Shown here: piece after piece, positions 1 through 7,354 of the stretch
Position numbering within the stretch: the first letter of the stretch is position 1
How the letters are laid out: each line of letters opens with the position of its first letter
DNA from: Clostridiaceae bacterium
GTDB lineage: Bacteria; Bacillota; Clostridia; Oscillospirales; QAMX01
Assembly (NCBI GenBank): GCA_018384365.1
Contig: JAHAYX010000037.1
Span: forward strand, 1-39,827
Length of the DNA: 39,827 nt
Direction of reading: 5' to 3'
Notes under the pieces: generated by a model
What the model was told of the DNA's origin: nothing
Seen by the model: only the letters and a program-made list of their open reading frames with translations
The model's database searches: none
Translations under genes and position numbers: made by a program

Positions 1-1683
1 TTGGTGCTCGCGCTGGCGCTGCTGTTTTGCCTGACCGGCTGCGCCGGTGAGGAGAAAACCGGATCCAGTCTGCAGGAAAAACTGAATGGCGTGCAGACCC
101 CGGGGACCACGGATACGGACACGGATGCGCAGGATAAGACGGAAACGCCTTCGTCCGACAAGAAGCCTGCATCCGACAAGACTCCTTCTTCCGACAAAGC
201 ACCCGCAAAAGGCAATACCGACAAGCAGACAGACAAACAGGACACGGATACACCGGAGAAAACTGCTTCCGAAGGTGGATACGACAATTTTGCGGGCATT
301 TACGTGTCTGACCAGCAGATGGACGAGGTAACCACGGTTTTGCAGATTTATCCGTTTGCTGATATGCTGCTGCTGGAATACAGCAGCTGGATGGACGGCT
401 ATCTGTACGATACCTGGTGCGAGGAATTCTGGCCGGATCCGGATATTGAGGAAGACGGACAGTACGAGTCTGTCACCGGCATGAGCCAGTGCTTCTCCGC
501 TATGAACGGAACCGGGAGCTATTGGAAAACGGCAGAGCCGCGCACGATCGTCATCCTGGAAGACGGCGTTGAAGTGCAGGGCCCGTGGAACGAGAATACA
601 TTTTATGAGCGGGACGACGACAGGAAAGGCGTGCATGAATCGATAGACTATCAGTTCCCCGAACCGGCCGCGAACGGAGAGAATGATGCCGGCGCCCCGA
701 TCGGGAAATGGGAAAGTGACGTCGGTATCCTGTCGATCTATCTCGAAATCCGGGAAGACAATACCATGTGCTGTATCTATAAGCCGAGGCACAAGGCGGT
801 TTTTGTGTTTGACGGCGAGTGGGTCATGGATAGCAGTACCGGAAATCTGGAGTGCTGCCTGGAACGCATCGGAGGAGGCCCGACTCCGTACTTCCCGAGC
901 TTCTGGTTTGACGAGGATGGCGAAGGCCTGCTGCTCATGGATACGGCCTGCGACATGGCCGGACTATTCGATGAGGGTTTGTATCTCTGGCCGGCGGAAG
1001 AGGACGAAGAATGGACGTTTGATTATCCGATGTCCTGGATGATGGGCACCTATGCAGAATGTATGTCGGAAGCCGACGCGTTCTGCGACGAAAACGGCGA
1101 ATGGATGTATTACAGTTATTATGTGCCGCAGCTGCTGCTGGACAGCTACGAGAACCCCGGCACGGCGGGCGAGATCAACGAGGAAATCTATACCCGTTTT
1201 GCCGCGGTCGCCGAGGATGGCCTCACGCAGGTCTGGCAGGAGAAGGCGCCGGTTTATCACACTGTGAACTATGGCGCGTCGAACTATACCGGTGTTGAAA
1301 TGCTGGTTGTGTTCGCCCTCTCCGATACGGAGGAGGATACGTGCTGTGCGTATTATTATGACCGCGAACGTGATGTGCGCCTTTCCACATCTGAAATGCT
1401 GGAATACCTGGGAATTTCGACACAGAATTTCCTGGACACCGCGCGTGCGGCTGCGGGAACCTATTTTGACTCCGAGTACAGCTATATGTCGCAGTCGGAA
1501 CGTCAGGAAAGTGGTTTTGACAAAGGCCGTGCCTGGACGATATCGGATGAACAAATCAATCTGGATATGCCGTTGTTCGTGAACGAGGCCGGCGACATGA
1601 TGGCGATTGCGCGTATCAGTTCGCTGGCAAACGGCGGCTGGTACTATGCGGCCCTCAATCTGAACTTTGATACGGTTGGCTGA
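1..1683 (+). CDS. putative secreted lipoprotein, N-terminus possibly cut by window edge
   Basis: Reading frame open from base 1. The N-terminus is a hydrophobic stretch ending in the lipobox LTGC (Cys about residue 13), so the mature protein should be a lipid-anchored surface protein. No positively charged n-region precedes the hydrophobic core, so the real start is probably a few codons upstream of the window. A low-complexity linker with SDK/TP/TDK repeats follows (about residues 25-90), typical of a cell-wall spacer. The remaining 460 residues are acidic and rich in Trp, Tyr and Asp. The last third (from about residue 370) loosely resembles the DUF3298/RsiV-type fold, but I cannot confirm it. 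The next gene starts 17 bp after the stop, so the two may be co-transcribed. Function unknown. Confidence 0.75.
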   Translation: MVLALALLFCLTGCAGEEKTGSSLQEKLNGVQTPGTTDTDTDAQDKTETPSSDKKPASDKTPSSDKAPAKGNTDKQTDKQDTDTPEKTASEGGYDNFAGIYVSDQQMDEVTTVLQIYPFADMLLLEYSSWMDGYLYDTWCEEFWPDPDIEEDGQYESVTGMSQCFSAMNGTGSYWKTAEPRTIVILEDGVEVQGPWNENTFYERDDDRKGVHESIDYQFPEPAANGENDAGAPIGKWESDVGILSIYLEIREDNTMCCIYKPRHKAVFVFDGEWVMDSSTGNLECCLERIGGGPTPYFPSFWFDEDGEGLLLMDTACDMAGLFDEGLYLWPAEEDEEWTFDYPMSWMMGTYAECMSEADAFCDENGEWMYYSYYVPQLLLDSYENPGTAGEINEEIYTRFAAVAEDGLTQVWQEKAPVYHTVNYGASNYTGVEMLVVFALSDTEEDTCCAYYYDRERDVRLSTSEMLEYLGISTQNFLDTARAAAGTYFDSEYSYMSQSERQESGFDKGRAWTISDEQINLDMPLFVNEAGDMMAIARISSLANGGWYYAALNLNFDTVG

Positions 1684-1699
1684 GAAAGGAGAATCTGGT

Positions 1700-2179
1700 A
1701 TGCAAATCACATGGAATACACTTCCGCAAAGTGCGGCGGAATATGCCGCTGCCGATCTTTCCAGGCCGGAGAATACCTGCGCGCTGTTTTTGGCAGCGCT
1801 GCGGCTTTTCGACCAGGATAAAAATGCCGGAACCGACGCAATCAATGCCCTGCGGGGACCGCGTCCCATGACGGGCTATGACGTGCAGTTCCTGCGCGAC
1901 CGCCTGCGCGGGAAGAGCTATCTGCCGCTGGCGTATTTTGATGGCGCCACGCCGCAGAATAATTACACGCCGTCTCAGCCCTATACGCTGCAGGTTCTGC
2001 CGGATCCCAGACCGCAGGATGTGGAGCCGGGTTATCTGCGCGTGTATCTGAAAACAGCGGGCGCGGATTCTCCCCGCCCCATGAAACTGCGTCAAAAGGG
2101 GACAAATTGGTATCTCTGGGAGTATTCCAGTATTCTTTCCGGTATTCGCATGCCGGTACAGGAGGATCCCTGGGCATAA
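1700..2179 (+). CDS. small cytosolic protein, DUF6935-like
   Basis: 159-residue protein. I chose the ATG at 1700 because GAAAGGAG (1683-1690) lies just upstream; an earlier in-frame ATG at 1667 would overlap the lipoprotein gene and has no ribosome site. There is no signal peptide or membrane segment. The protein has the motifs LRGPRPMTGYDVQFL and GKSYLPLAYFDGA, which I recall from small clostridial proteins annotated DUF6935. No catalytic residues are evident. It follows the lipoprotein gene by 17 bp and is closed by a strong terminator, so the two probably form an operon. Function unknown. Confidence 0.7.
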   Translation: MQITWNTLPQSAAEYAAADLSRPENTCALFLAALRLFDQDKNAGTDAINALRGPRPMTGYDVQFLRDRLRGKSYLPLAYFDGATPQNNYTPSQPYTLQVLPDPRPQDVEPGYLRVYLKTAGADSPRPMKLRQKGTNWYLWEYSSILSGIRMPVQEDPWA

Positions 2180-2230
2180 GGCGGAAACCCTTGGGATATG
2201 CCATGGCAATCCTTGTGAAAAGATACTGTC

Positions 2231-2262
2231 AAAAAAGGCGGTGCTGCTGCACCGCCTTTTTT
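2231..2262 (+). terminator. rho-independent terminator
   Basis: Perfect inverted repeat with arms 2231-2244 and 2249-2262 around the loop TGCT, with A and T runs at the stem ends. It can work in both directions and ends the 1-2179 operon. Confidence 0.9.
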
Positions 2263-2285
2263 ATGCCGGAATGACAGGATCGCAG

Positions 2286-2325
2286 ATACGTGCTGCGGCA
2301 GCGGGAACTGTGCTGCCGCGCGTAT
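2286..2325. repeat. intergenic hairpin of unknown role
   Basis: Arms GCGGCAGC (2295-2302) and GCTGCCGC (2312-2319) are perfectly complementary, and flanking ATACG (2286-2290) and CGTAT (2321-2325) extend the stem. There is no T-run, so it is not an intrinsic terminator. It sits between the first operon's terminator and the arsR promoter. Confidence 0.5.
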
Positions 2326-2390
2326 TTATGTAAAAATTGCTGCTTGTACAGTATCGTGGACAGTGGAGCGGGATTCATCAAAATAACATA

Positions 2391-2419
2391 TTGACTTTTT
2401 TCGATGTGACAGCTATAAT
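2391..2419 (+). promoter_or_regulatory. sigma-A promoter of the arsR cassette
   Basis: TTGACT (2391-2396), a 17-bp spacer and a consensus TATAAT (2414-2419). Transcription would begin about 2426, inside the palindrome that follows, so a bound repressor would block initiation. Confidence 0.9.
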
Positions 2420-2420
2420 A

Positions 2421-2438
2421 AATCAAGAAAACTTGATT
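2421..2438. promoter_or_regulatory. ArsR-type operator upstream of arsR
   Basis: Perfect palindrome AATCAAG-AAAA-CTTGATT directly after the -10 box. The core ATCAA-N6-TTGAT is the pattern known for Gram-positive ArsR repressors, implying autorepression relieved by the inducing metalloid or metal. Confidence 0.85.
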
Positions 2439-2448
2439 TGAGGTGTGC

Positions 2449-2766
2449 ATGGTGGCAACGGTGTATGAAGAACGGGCGAGGGTGTTTAAAGCGCTGTGCG
2501 ATGAGCGACGGCAGAAAATTCTGGAGCTGCTGCAGGGCGGCGAAAAATGTGCCTGCGTTCTGATTGAGGAGATGGGTATGCCGCAGTCATCCCTCTCTTA
2601 CCATATGAAGATCCTCTGCGATTCCGGCATTGTCACAGGCCGGGAGGACGGCAAATGGACGCACTATCAAATCAGCAGACAAGGCAGTGAAAAAGCCGTT
2701 TCCCTGCTGAAGGAAATCACGGCAGTTACGGAAACCGGCGGATGCAGGAGCTGCTGCGGCACATAA
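2449..2766 (+). CDS. arsR: ArsR/SmtB-family metalloregulatory repressor
   Basis: About 105 residues with a winged helix-turn-helix. The recognition region reads MGMPQSSLSYHMKILCDSGIV and the wing REDGKWTHYQI, both typical of ArsR. The alpha-3 segment EKCACVLIEEM matches the ELCVCDL metal-binding box, with two Cys separated by one residue as in As(III)/Cd sensors. A second Cys cluster (CRSCC) lies at the C-terminus. I prefer ATG 2449; GTG 2443 and GTG 2452 are possible, with AGGTG at 2441-2445 as a close ribosome site. The palindrome in front suggests it represses itself. Downstream are an ArsP-type permease and a thioredoxin-like protein, so the likely signal is arsenic, possibly organoarsenic. 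The inducer is inferred. Confidence 0.9.
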   Translation: MVATVYEERARVFKALCDERRQKILELLQGGEKCACVLIEEMGMPQSSLSYHMKILCDSGIVTGREDGKWTHYQISRQGSEKAVSLLKEITAVTETGGCRSCCGT

Positions 2767-2805
2767 GGCCATCCCGGCAGGGTGATGGCTTTTCCCGGGC
2801 AATTC

Positions 2806-2825
2806 AAATCGATTTTTCTCGATTT
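2806..2825. promoter_or_regulatory. second ArsR-like operator, upstream of the permease
   Basis: Perfect palindrome AAATCGA-TTTTTC-TCGATTT. Its core ATCGA-N6-TCGAT has the same spacing as the ATCAA-N6-TTGAT operator at 2421-2438, differing by one transition in each arm. It lies just before the permease ribosome site. I see no clear promoter beside it, so it may be a roadblock or secondary operator. Confidence 0.6.
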
Positions 2826-2839
2826 CATGAAAGGATGAT

Positions 2840-3862
2840 TTGGTAAGGATGCAGGCACTACGAACCGGGTGGGATTTCTTTCAGAATGAAATCCTCGGCA
2901 TGAAATGGCTGGGCAGGCTGATTGGCCGCGCCGTGGAGGCCTGCGGGCTGGATCCCGCAGGCAGGGTGGGCGGCAGCATTTGTTTCTTTTTCTATGATGT
3001 GATCAAAATCATGCTGCTGCTGGGCGTTTTGATTTTTGTGATTTCCTATATCCAGAGCTATTTTCCGCCGGAACGCACGAAAAAGATACTGGGGCGTTTT
3101 CACGGGCTTGGCGCCGACTGTGTGGCTGCGTTGCTGGGTACGGTGACGCCTTTCTGCTCCTGTTCCTCCATTCCGCTGTTTATGGGCTTCACCAGCGCCG
3201 GACTGCCGCTGGGCGTGACGTTTTCGTTTCTGATTTCCTCGCCGATGGTGGACCTGGGCAGCCTGGTGCTGTTGATGAGCATTTTCGGCTGGAAGGTTGC
3301 GGCTATCTATGTGGTGCTGGGCCTGGTCATTGCAGTTGCGGGTGGTACGCTGATTGAAAAGCTGCATCTGGAGGATCAGGTGGAGGAATTCATCCGCAGA
3401 GGGAGGGCCATTGAGGCGCCGCAGGAGGAACTGCATTGCAGGGACCGGATGCAGTATGCCTGGCGACAGGTGGTTTCCACTGCGAAGAAGGTGGCGCCCT
3501 ATGTTTTAGTGGGCGTGGGAATCGGCGCGGTCATCCACAACTGGATTCCCGAAGCATGGATCGTGCAGCTGCTCGGAACCGGCAATCCTTTCGCCGTAAT
3601 TCTTGCCACGATCGCCGGAATTCCCATGTATGCCGACATTTTCGGCACCATTCCGATTGCGGAGGCACTGCTTGCGAAGGGTGCACAGCTTGGCGTGGTA
3701 TTGTCTTTTATGATGGCGGTCACTACGCTGTCGCTTCCTTCGATGATCCTGCTCCGAAAAGCGGTAAAGCCGAAGCTGTTGGGTATCTTTATTGGAATCT
3801 GCGCGATTGGTATCGTACTGGTGGGGTATGTTTTCAATGCCATGCAGGCATTGCTGATTTGA
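2840..3862 (+). CDS. arsP: ArsP-type permease (DUF318/UPF0718 family)
   Basis: Membrane protein of about 340 residues with roughly eight hydrophobic segments in two halves separated by a charged loop (about residues 175-210). The first half contains TPFCSCSSIPLF, the signature of the ArsP/DUF318 permeases; ArsP members export trivalent organoarsenicals using Cys in this region. The second half contains the matching GIPMYADIFGTIPI loop. The start is TTG 2840 after GAAAGGA (2829-2835) or ATG 2849. It lies between the ArsR gene and a Cys-rich thioredoxin-like gene, a cassette repeatedly seen in anaerobes. Substrate is inferred; other DUF318 members have unknown substrates. Confidence 0.85.
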   Translation: MVRMQALRTGWDFFQNEILGMKWLGRLIGRAVEACGLDPAGRVGGSICFFFYDVIKIMLLLGVLIFVISYIQSYFPPERTKKILGRFHGLGADCVAALLGTVTPFCSCSSIPLFMGFTSAGLPLGVTFSFLISSPMVDLGSLVLLMSIFGWKVAAIYVVLGLVIAVAGGTLIEKLHLEDQVEEFIRRGRAIEAPQEELHCRDRMQYAWRQVVSTAKKVAPYVLVGVGIGAVIHNWIPEAWIVQLLGTGNPFAVILATIAGIPMYADIFGTIPIAEALLAKGAQLGVVLSFMMAVTTLSLPSMILLRKAVKPKLLGIFIGICAIGIVLVGYVFNAMQALLI

Positions 3863-3875
3863 TGGAGGTGTTTTG

Positions 3876-4247
3876 ATGTCACTGTTTTCGTTTGGTAAGA
3901 AAAAAGAGGAAAAAAAGGCGCCGGCCTGTTGCTGTAAGCCGGCCTCCGGGACGGAAAAGGCACCCGCGGCCGAATGCTGCGGTGCCCCTGTGGCCGGTAT
4001 CTGCTGCGTGAAGGTGCTGGGCGCGGGCTGTAAATCCTGCCACACGCTCTATGAGAATACGCAGGCTGCTGTCCGGTCGGTGGGCCTTGCCGTGGAGGTG
4101 GAATACGTCACCGACATGAAGAAAATCATGGAGTATGGCGTGATGTCCATGCCTGCGCTGGTGGTGAACGAGCAGGTGGTGTCCATGGGAAAGGTGCTGA
4201 AGGCCGCTGACGTGGAAAAACTGCTTCGCAGGCAGAGCGGCTGCTGA
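3876..4247 (+). CDS. Cys-rich thioredoxin-like small redox protein (thioredoxin_3/TM0996 type)
   Basis: 123 residues. ATG 3876 follows GGAGG (3864-3868) at 7-bp spacing. After a Lys-rich start comes an unusual leader with CCC, CC and CC clusters. The last 80 residues are a thioredoxin/glutaredoxin fold: CKSC is the active-site CxxC, followed by the cis-Pro loop SMPALVVNEQVV. Proteins of the TM0996/MTH895 type commonly sit beside DUF318 permeases. It probably reduces or hands over a metalloid or thiol to the neighbouring permease; the extra Cys clusters could bind metal. It starts 13 bp after the permease stop, so it is in the same operon. Confidence 0.85.
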   Translation: MSLFSFGKKKEEKKAPACCCKPASGTEKAPAAECCGAPVAGICCVKVLGAGCKSCHTLYENTQAAVRSVGLAVEVEYVTDMKKIMEYGVMSMPALVVNEQVVSMGKVLKAADVEKLLRRQSGC

Positions 4248-4340
4248 GCGGCACGGATCACTTCGCCTGCGGCACACATCTGGCGGCTCCGGTTCATAGA
4301 ATGAAGCGCATACCCGGACTTTGAATAGGAGGTGCCTGAT

Positions 4341-4772
4341 ATGAGCAAGGCAGACCGGGGTCTGACTGCCGATGATTTTGGACCGGAACCCTTTGTGGTC
4401 AATCTTGCGTGTGCGGCCGCGCAAAATCCGTTTTTTCGCAGAACATTGTGGACCGGATGTCACTTGCAGCTCACGCTGATGAGCATTCCGCCCTGCGGGG
4501 AAATCGGCCTGGAGGTACACCCGGACGATGACCAGTTCCTGTGGCTGGCGGAAGGGCAGGGGATCGTGAAAATGGGCCCATGCAGGGATACGCTCACCTT
4601 CTGCCGTCAGGCAGGAAGCGGGGACGCTGTTTTTATCCCTGCCGGCAGCTGGCATAATGTGAGGAACACGGGGAAATGTCCGCTGAAACTCTTTTCGATT
4701 TATGCACCGCCGCACCATCCGCACGGAACGCTGCACCGGACAAAAGCGGAGGCAGACGCAGAGGGGAATTGA
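4341..4772 (+). CDS. cupin-domain protein
   Basis: 143 residues. ATG 4341 follows AGGAGGT (4328-4334). The two cupin motifs are visible: HPDDDQFLWLAEGQG (first His/Glu-type motif) and GDAVFIPAGSWHNVRN (second motif with the metal-binding His). The tail HHPHGTLHRTKAEA is typical of small cytosolic cupins annotated as mannose-6-phosphate isomerase-like. It is a single-domain cupin, so it could bind a sugar or act as a metal-dependent isomerase or dioxygenase; the substrate cannot be told. It is separated from the arsenic cassette by 93 bp and ends at a strong hairpin. Confidence 0.85.
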   Translation: MSKADRGLTADDFGPEPFVVNLACAAAQNPFFRRTLWTGCHLQLTLMSIPPCGEIGLEVHPDDDQFLWLAEGQGIVKMGPCRDTLTFCRQAGSGDAVFIPAGSWHNVRNTGKCPLKLFSIYAPPHHPHGTLHRTKAEADAEGN

Positions 4773-4803
4773 AACAGAGCGGCGTTTTGCTGCTTTCCAT
4801 GAA

Positions 4804-4837
4804 AATACCCGGAGCCGTTTACCAGGCTCCGGGTATT
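4804..4837 (+). terminator. strong hairpin after the cupin gene
   Basis: Perfect 13-bp arms, AATACCCGGAGCC (4804-4816) and its complement (4825-4837), around an 8-base loop. No T-run follows, so termination may be weak or the hairpin may only protect the mRNA 3' end. Confidence 0.65.
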
Positions 4838-5035
4838 CTGCTGCGGTGCAATAAAACCATACAAACGGAGGTTACTCTTCTTTATAGAAAAATCGGCCTT
4901 TCAGGCGGAGGTTTTTAAAAGTTTGAACCGGAAACCCGGTGCGGGACAGGTCTTGACCTGAGAAAAGATCAATGAGACATGAGGAAAAGTCATTGCCGTT
5001 AGCGGACGACTGTGAGAAAATGAACTGAGGAAAGA
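4838..5035. other. non-coding spacer between convergent genes
   Basis: No credible gene. A motif close to TGAGAAAAGATCAA occurs near 4960 and again, as TGAGGAAAGATCAA, near 5025, about 65 bp apart. No function can be assigned. Confidence 0.4.
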
Positions 5036-5824
5036 TCAACCGTTCTGCACATCACGCTTGCACCATTCCCTGTAATCACCGGGCGTTTTTCCTACCCGTT
5101 TTTTAAATTGCCGGCAAAAATGTTCCGTGTTATTATAGCCGCAGAATTCGGCAATCTGCAGAATCGTCCGGTTTGTGTACTGCAGCAGACTTTTTGCGGA
5201 ACGAATCCGGGCGTCAATGACATCCTCCATGCAGGTAACGCCGAAGGCTTTGCGGTACAGAATCTGCAAATGCCCTTCGCTGAGGTGCAGCCGGGCAGCC
5301 ATCTCACTGACCCGCCACCTGTGCTGCGGATCCCGGTAGATGTCCTTGCGCAGGTCTGCCAGCGCATGGAAGTGCAGTGAGGTTTCAATGGGATTACTGC
5401 GCCTGGCCGCTTCGTGCAGGGAGAGGAACAGGGCATGAATCAACTCGTCTATGTGCTCCCCGTTTTTGTCCTTTGCAAAAAGATGCACCCAGCACAGGCG
5501 GCAGAACAGGTTGTGGCAGTGCTCCGGATCCGGAACGGAGAAGGGAATGCCCTGAATCGGCAGGGAACGGACGTATTCCTCGTCCGACTCAAAGCGAAGC
5601 CAGTCGTTTTCATACAGTTCCCCGCAGGCTTTATACCGAATCTGCATACCGGGCGCAAATAAAACGACGGAACCGGCCGGATACTGCATCCAGGTTTCAT
5701 CCACCCAGAACAGTGCCGGTGTATGCGTTAACAGCAGCAGCCAGCAGTCGTGACCGTGCGGAACGTCGAACAAGAAACTTCCCGGATGCGCTGCATTATG
5801 TTCAATATAGCGTATCTGATTCAT
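5036..5824 (-). CDS. AraC-family transcriptional regulator
   Basis: 262 residues. I chose the ATG at 5824 because GGAG lies 6 nt upstream; an earlier TTG at 5836 contains that ribosome site. The N-terminal ~110 residues form a cupin-like ligand pocket (PHGHDCWLLLLTHTPALFW and PAGSVVLFAPG). The last ~100 residues are the double helix-turn-helix of AraC/XylS: VSEMAARLHLSEGHLQILYRKAFG, then ILQIAEFCGYNNTEHFCRQFKKRVGKTPGDYR. It is divergent from a GH43-GH95 gene pair, so it is probably the carbohydrate-responsive activator of that locus. Its own promoter is in the shared intergenic region. The ligand is unknown; xylo- or arabino-oligosaccharides are the natural guess. Confidence 0.92.
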   Translation of the reverse strand: MNQIRYIEHNAAHPGSFLFDVPHGHDCWLLLLTHTPALFWVDETWMQYPAGSVVLFAPGMQIRYKACGELYENDWLRFESDEEYVRSLPIQGIPFSVPDPEHCHNLFCRLCWVHLFAKDKNGEHIDELIHALFLSLHEAARRSNPIETSLHFHALADLRKDIYRDPQHRWRVSEMAARLHLSEGHLQILYRKAFGVTCMEDVIDARIRSAKSLLQYTNRTILQIAEFCGYNNTEHFCRQFKKRVGKTPGDYREWCKRDVQNG

Positions 5825-5851
5825 TGTAAACTCCAAGAAGAAAGTAATTTC

Positions 5852-5880
5852 AGTATAGCAAAATCAGAAAAAGGATACAA
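5852..5880 (-). promoter_or_regulatory. promoter of the AraC gene
   Basis: On the minus strand TTGTAT (5880-5875), a 17-bp spacer and TATACT (5857-5852), with TGC directly before the -10 as an extended -10 element. No equally good promoter is visible for GH43 on the plus strand, which fits activator dependence. Confidence 0.7.
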
Positions 5881-5914
5881 GTAGCATTTGTCTGTGAAAG
5901 AAGGAGGAATTAGC

Positions 5915-7339
5915 ATGTCTGAGAAAAAACCCGTACTCCGCAACCCGTATCTGCCTTCCTGGGAATATGTCCCGGATGGTGAACCCCACGTCTACGGCGA
6001 CCGTGTTTATGTGTATGGCTCGCACGATCAGTTCAACGGCTTTGTCTACTGCATGAATGATTATGTCTGCTGGTCTGCTCCGGTGGATGACCTTGGCTCC
6101 TGGCGCTATGAGGGCGTGATCTACAAGAAAACGCAGGATCCGCTGAACCCGAACGGCGCGGGTGCGCTGTATGCGCCGGATGTGACCGTGGGTCCGGACG
6201 GCAGATATTACCTTTACTATGCCTTGAGCAATCACTCCGTGATTTCCGTTGCCGTGAGCGACAAGCCGGAAGGTCCGTATGACTTCTATGGCCATGTGCA
6301 TTATGCGGACGGAACGCTGCTTGGCGGCCGCCCGACAGATGACCACCAGTTTGACCCGGCCGTACTGACGGAGGGAGAGCGCACGTACCTGTATACCGGC
6401 GGCGTCTGCTTCCCGTTTGAAAAAAAGCTCGGCGGCGCCATGTGCACGGTACTGGACCGTGATATGCTGACGGTGATCGAGGATCCGGTGTTTGTTGTAC
6501 CCAGTGCGCGCGACAGCGCCGGCACGCCTTATGAGCATCAGGAGTTCTTCGAGGCATCTTCCATCCGTAAATTTGGCGACAGATATTATTTTGTCTACTC
6601 CTCCGTCCATATGAACGAGCTGTGCTATGCCATCAGCGACCGTCCCAACGGCGGCTTCCGGTACGGCGGTGTGATTGTCAGCAACTGCGACAAAAACATT
6701 GATACTTATAAGCCGGCAGACAAGCAGATGTACTTCGGCGGCAATAACCACGGCGGCCTGGCGGAAATCAACGGCGAATACTATGTTTTCTATCACCGCC
6801 ACACGAACGGCACGGAATACAGCCGCCAGGGCTGCATTGAAAAGATTCAGATCCTGCCGGACGGTTCCATCCCGCAGGTGGAAATGACCTCCTGCTGCGG
6901 CTGTGAACCGCTGGAGGGCAAGGGCGAATACCCGACCTACATCGCCTGCAACCTGATTCAGGAAGAAAAACCGATCAATCCGCGCTTCCCGATCTGGCGC
7001 CAGAACATCATGCCGCGCATTACCCAGGATGGCCGCGACGGCGACGAAGAAACCGGCTATATTGCTGCCGTGTCTGACGGTACCACCGTGGGATTCAAGT
7101 ACTTCCGCTTTGAAAACGTCCATAAGATCACGGTTCGCATCCGTGGCTATATCAAAGGCCGTCTGGAAGTCAAAACCGCATGGGACGGCGAAGTGCTTGG
7201 CGTGATCGACGGAATCGGATTCACCAACATCTGGACGACCTACTCGGGCGAAGTGCATATCCCCGACGGTGTCCATGCCCTGTATTTCACATTCCGAGGC
7301 ACCGGCAGCGGTATGTTTGGAACATTCTGTCTGGAATAA
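5915..7339 (+). CDS. glycoside hydrolase family 43 enzyme with C-terminal CBM6-like domain
   Basis: 474 residues. ATG 5915 follows AAGGAGG (5901-5907). The five-bladed propeller of GH43 is recognisable. The likely catalytic base is Asp21 (PDGEP), the pKa-tuning Asp is D89 (YAPDV), and the general acid is E213 (FFEASSIRKFGDRYYFVYS). The last ~120 residues (from about 355) look like a CBM6-type beta-sandwich. There is no signal peptide, so the enzyme is cytoplasmic and should remove arabinofuranosyl or xylosyl units from imported oligosaccharides. The GH95 gene follows after 15 bp with its own ribosome site, so they form one operon. Exact specificity (arabinofuranosidase or xylosidase) cannot be read from sequence. 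Confidence 0.9.
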   Translation: MSEKKPVLRNPYLPSWEYVPDGEPHVYGDRVYVYGSHDQFNGFVYCMNDYVCWSAPVDDLGSWRYEGVIYKKTQDPLNPNGAGALYAPDVTVGPDGRYYLYYALSNHSVISVAVSDKPEGPYDFYGHVHYADGTLLGGRPTDDHQFDPAVLTEGERTYLYTGGVCFPFEKKLGGAMCTVLDRDMLTVIEDPVFVVPSARDSAGTPYEHQEFFEASSIRKFGDRYYFVYSSVHMNELCYAISDRPNGGFRYGGVIVSNCDKNIDTYKPADKQMYFGGNNHGGLAEINGEYYVFYHRHTNGTEYSRQGCIEKIQILPDGSIPQVEMTSCCGCEPLEGKGEYPTYIACNLIQEEKPINPRFPIWRQNIMPRITQDGRDGDEETGYIAAVSDGTTVGFKYFRFENVHKITVRIRGYIKGRLEVKTAWDGEVLGVIDGIGFTNIWTTYSGEVHIPDGVHALYFTFRGTGSGMFGTFCLE

Positions 7340-7354
7340 GAGAAAGGAGCCAAT

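Noticed and set aside
120-270. Short tandem SDK/TP coding repeats as a CRISPR or VNTR array
   Set aside because: Imperfect, in frame and of irregular length; they are a protein linker, not an array. No CRISPR repeat-spacer pattern was seen in the window.
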